Source: Chlorogloeopsis fritschii
Lineage (GTDB): Bacteria; Cyanobacteriota; Cyanobacteriia; Cyanobacteriales; Nostocaceae
Length of the DNA: 64,000 nucleotides
Reading direction: 5' to 3' (one strand)
Assembly: GCF_043099315.1 (NCBI RefSeq)
Contig: NZ_CP170746.1
Shown: positions 63,654 to 64,000 of the stretch, one piece after another
Numbering within the stretch: the first letter of the stretch is position 1
Layout: the number at the start of each line of letters is the position of its first letter
The notes under the pieces: model-generated
Databases searched by the model: none
What the model was told of the DNA's origin: nothing
Seen by the model: only the letters and a program-made list of their open reading frames with translations
Made by a program: the position numbers and the translations under genes

Positions 63654-64000
63654 ATGTTAAGTATCTCTCTAAATAAAAATTTACCACGATCGCCTCGTTT
63701 GGTAACTTCTTTACCTGGCCCCCGTGCAAGGGATATTGTGGAACGCGATCGCGCTGTAACTTCTCCTTCCTATACCCGTGACTACCCTTTGGTTGTGGCT
63801 CGCGGTGAAGGTTGTATGGTAGAAGATGTGGATGGCAACGTCTTTTTAGATATGACTGCGGGAATTGCCGTCACTGCCACAGGGCACGCTCACCCGGAAG
63901 TTGTGCAAGCTATTCAAGAGCAATCTGTGAAGCTGTTGCATATGTCGGGTACTGATTTTTACTACGAGCCGATGGTGGAATTGGCAGAAAATTTAGCTAA
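63654..64000 (+). CDS. Class III aminotransferase, 5' part
   Basis: An open frame from ATG 63654 to the window edge (115 codons). The sequence PRSPRLVTSLPGPRARDIVERDRAVTSPSYTRDYPLVVARGEG and VEDVDGNVFLDMTAGIAVTATGHAHPEVVQAI is the N-terminal region of PLP-dependent 4-aminobutyrate/acetylornithine-type aminotransferases. The catalytic Lys lies beyond the window. With the aldehyde dehydrogenase upstream it could form a GABA-shunt-like pair. Confidence 0.85.
   Translation, partial: MLSISLNKNLPRSPRLVTSLPGPRARDIVERDRAVTSPSYTRDYPLVVARGEGCMVEDVDGNVFLDMTAGIAVTATGHAHPEVVQAIQEQSVKLLHMSGTDFYYEPMVELAENLA

Overview
The window is chromosomal DNA of a filamentous, probably heterocyst-forming cyanobacterium (Nostocales-like). 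The sequence shows many HIP1 octamers (GCGATCGC), 7-bp short tandem repeats of the CTAGTCC/TAGTCAT kind between genes, and families typical of the group: an AAA-like protein with the vWA-MoxR-associated N-terminal domain, DUF1816, DUF7219, a receiver/AraC regulator, an RDD/pentapeptide protein and a fused TrpEG. No rRNA, CRISPR array or intact insertion sequence was seen. Genus and species cannot be fixed from the sequence alone.

Layout. 0.4-8.4 kb: an AAA-like ATPase, a small ferric-reductase-type membrane protein, a WD40 protein, a frameshifted di-heme cytochrome c peroxidase gene, and a receiver/AraC regulator with a degenerate phosphorylation pocket. 9.0-29.4 kb: the centrepiece, a biosynthetic cluster in which every gene lies on the plus strand. 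It begins with a dedicated tryptophan supply set (DAHP synthase, TrpEG, TrpC, TrpA, TrpB, TrpD). It continues with an L-tryptophan-oxidase-like flavoenzyme (RebO/StaO/VioA type), a RebD/StaD/VioB-like dimer-forming synthase split by a frameshift, a RebC/StaC-like flavin monooxygenase, a glutathione-S-transferase-like protein, a cytochrome P450, a second frameshifted P450 and an MFS exporter. The likely product is a tryptophan dimer, most simply an indolocarbazole core. No halogenase, glycosyltransferase, methyltransferase or VioE is visible. 29.8-36.2 kb: trmFO, an editing-domain-less threonyl-tRNA synthetase preceded by two tandem Thr-rich leader peptides each followed by a terminator, an EnvC-like M23 protein, a PAP2 protein with an extra N-terminal domain, and tRNA-Arg(CCG). 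36.3-48.9 kb: small secreted or membrane proteins, a carbonic anhydrase pseudogene, two tandem short transcripts carrying related micro-ORFs, a PAS/Crp regulator, an RDD-HEAT-pentapeptide protein, a CAP lipoprotein and an alpha/beta hydrolase. 48.9-64 kb: housekeeping and signalling genes (rlmB, mini-RNase III, STAS protein, carA, a retropepsin-like lipoprotein, a second trpD, a large PAS/GAF histidine kinase), then an acyl-CoA-dehydrogenase/cyclase fusion, an aldehyde dehydrogenase and the start of a class III aminotransferase.

How the parts work together. The trp set would raise chorismate flux and anthranilate supply and deliver L-Trp to the oxidase. The imine of indole-3-pyruvate would be coupled by the RebD-like enzyme to a chromopyrrolic-acid-type dimer. 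The P450 and the RebC-like monooxygenase would then close and oxidise the ring system, and the MFS protein would export the product. trpF is not in the cluster, and a second trpD at 54.5-55.5 kb is probably the primary-metabolism copy.

A recurring oddity is intergenic repeat sequence read through as protein (RebD-like N-terminal part, TrpA and TrpB C-termini, the histidine kinase ATPase domain, the dehydrogenase/cyclase linker), while RlmB carries its own 30-bp tandem repeat. There are also three single-base-type frameshifts (peroxidase, RebD-like, second P450). These could be genuine decay or assembly error, and raw reads would decide.
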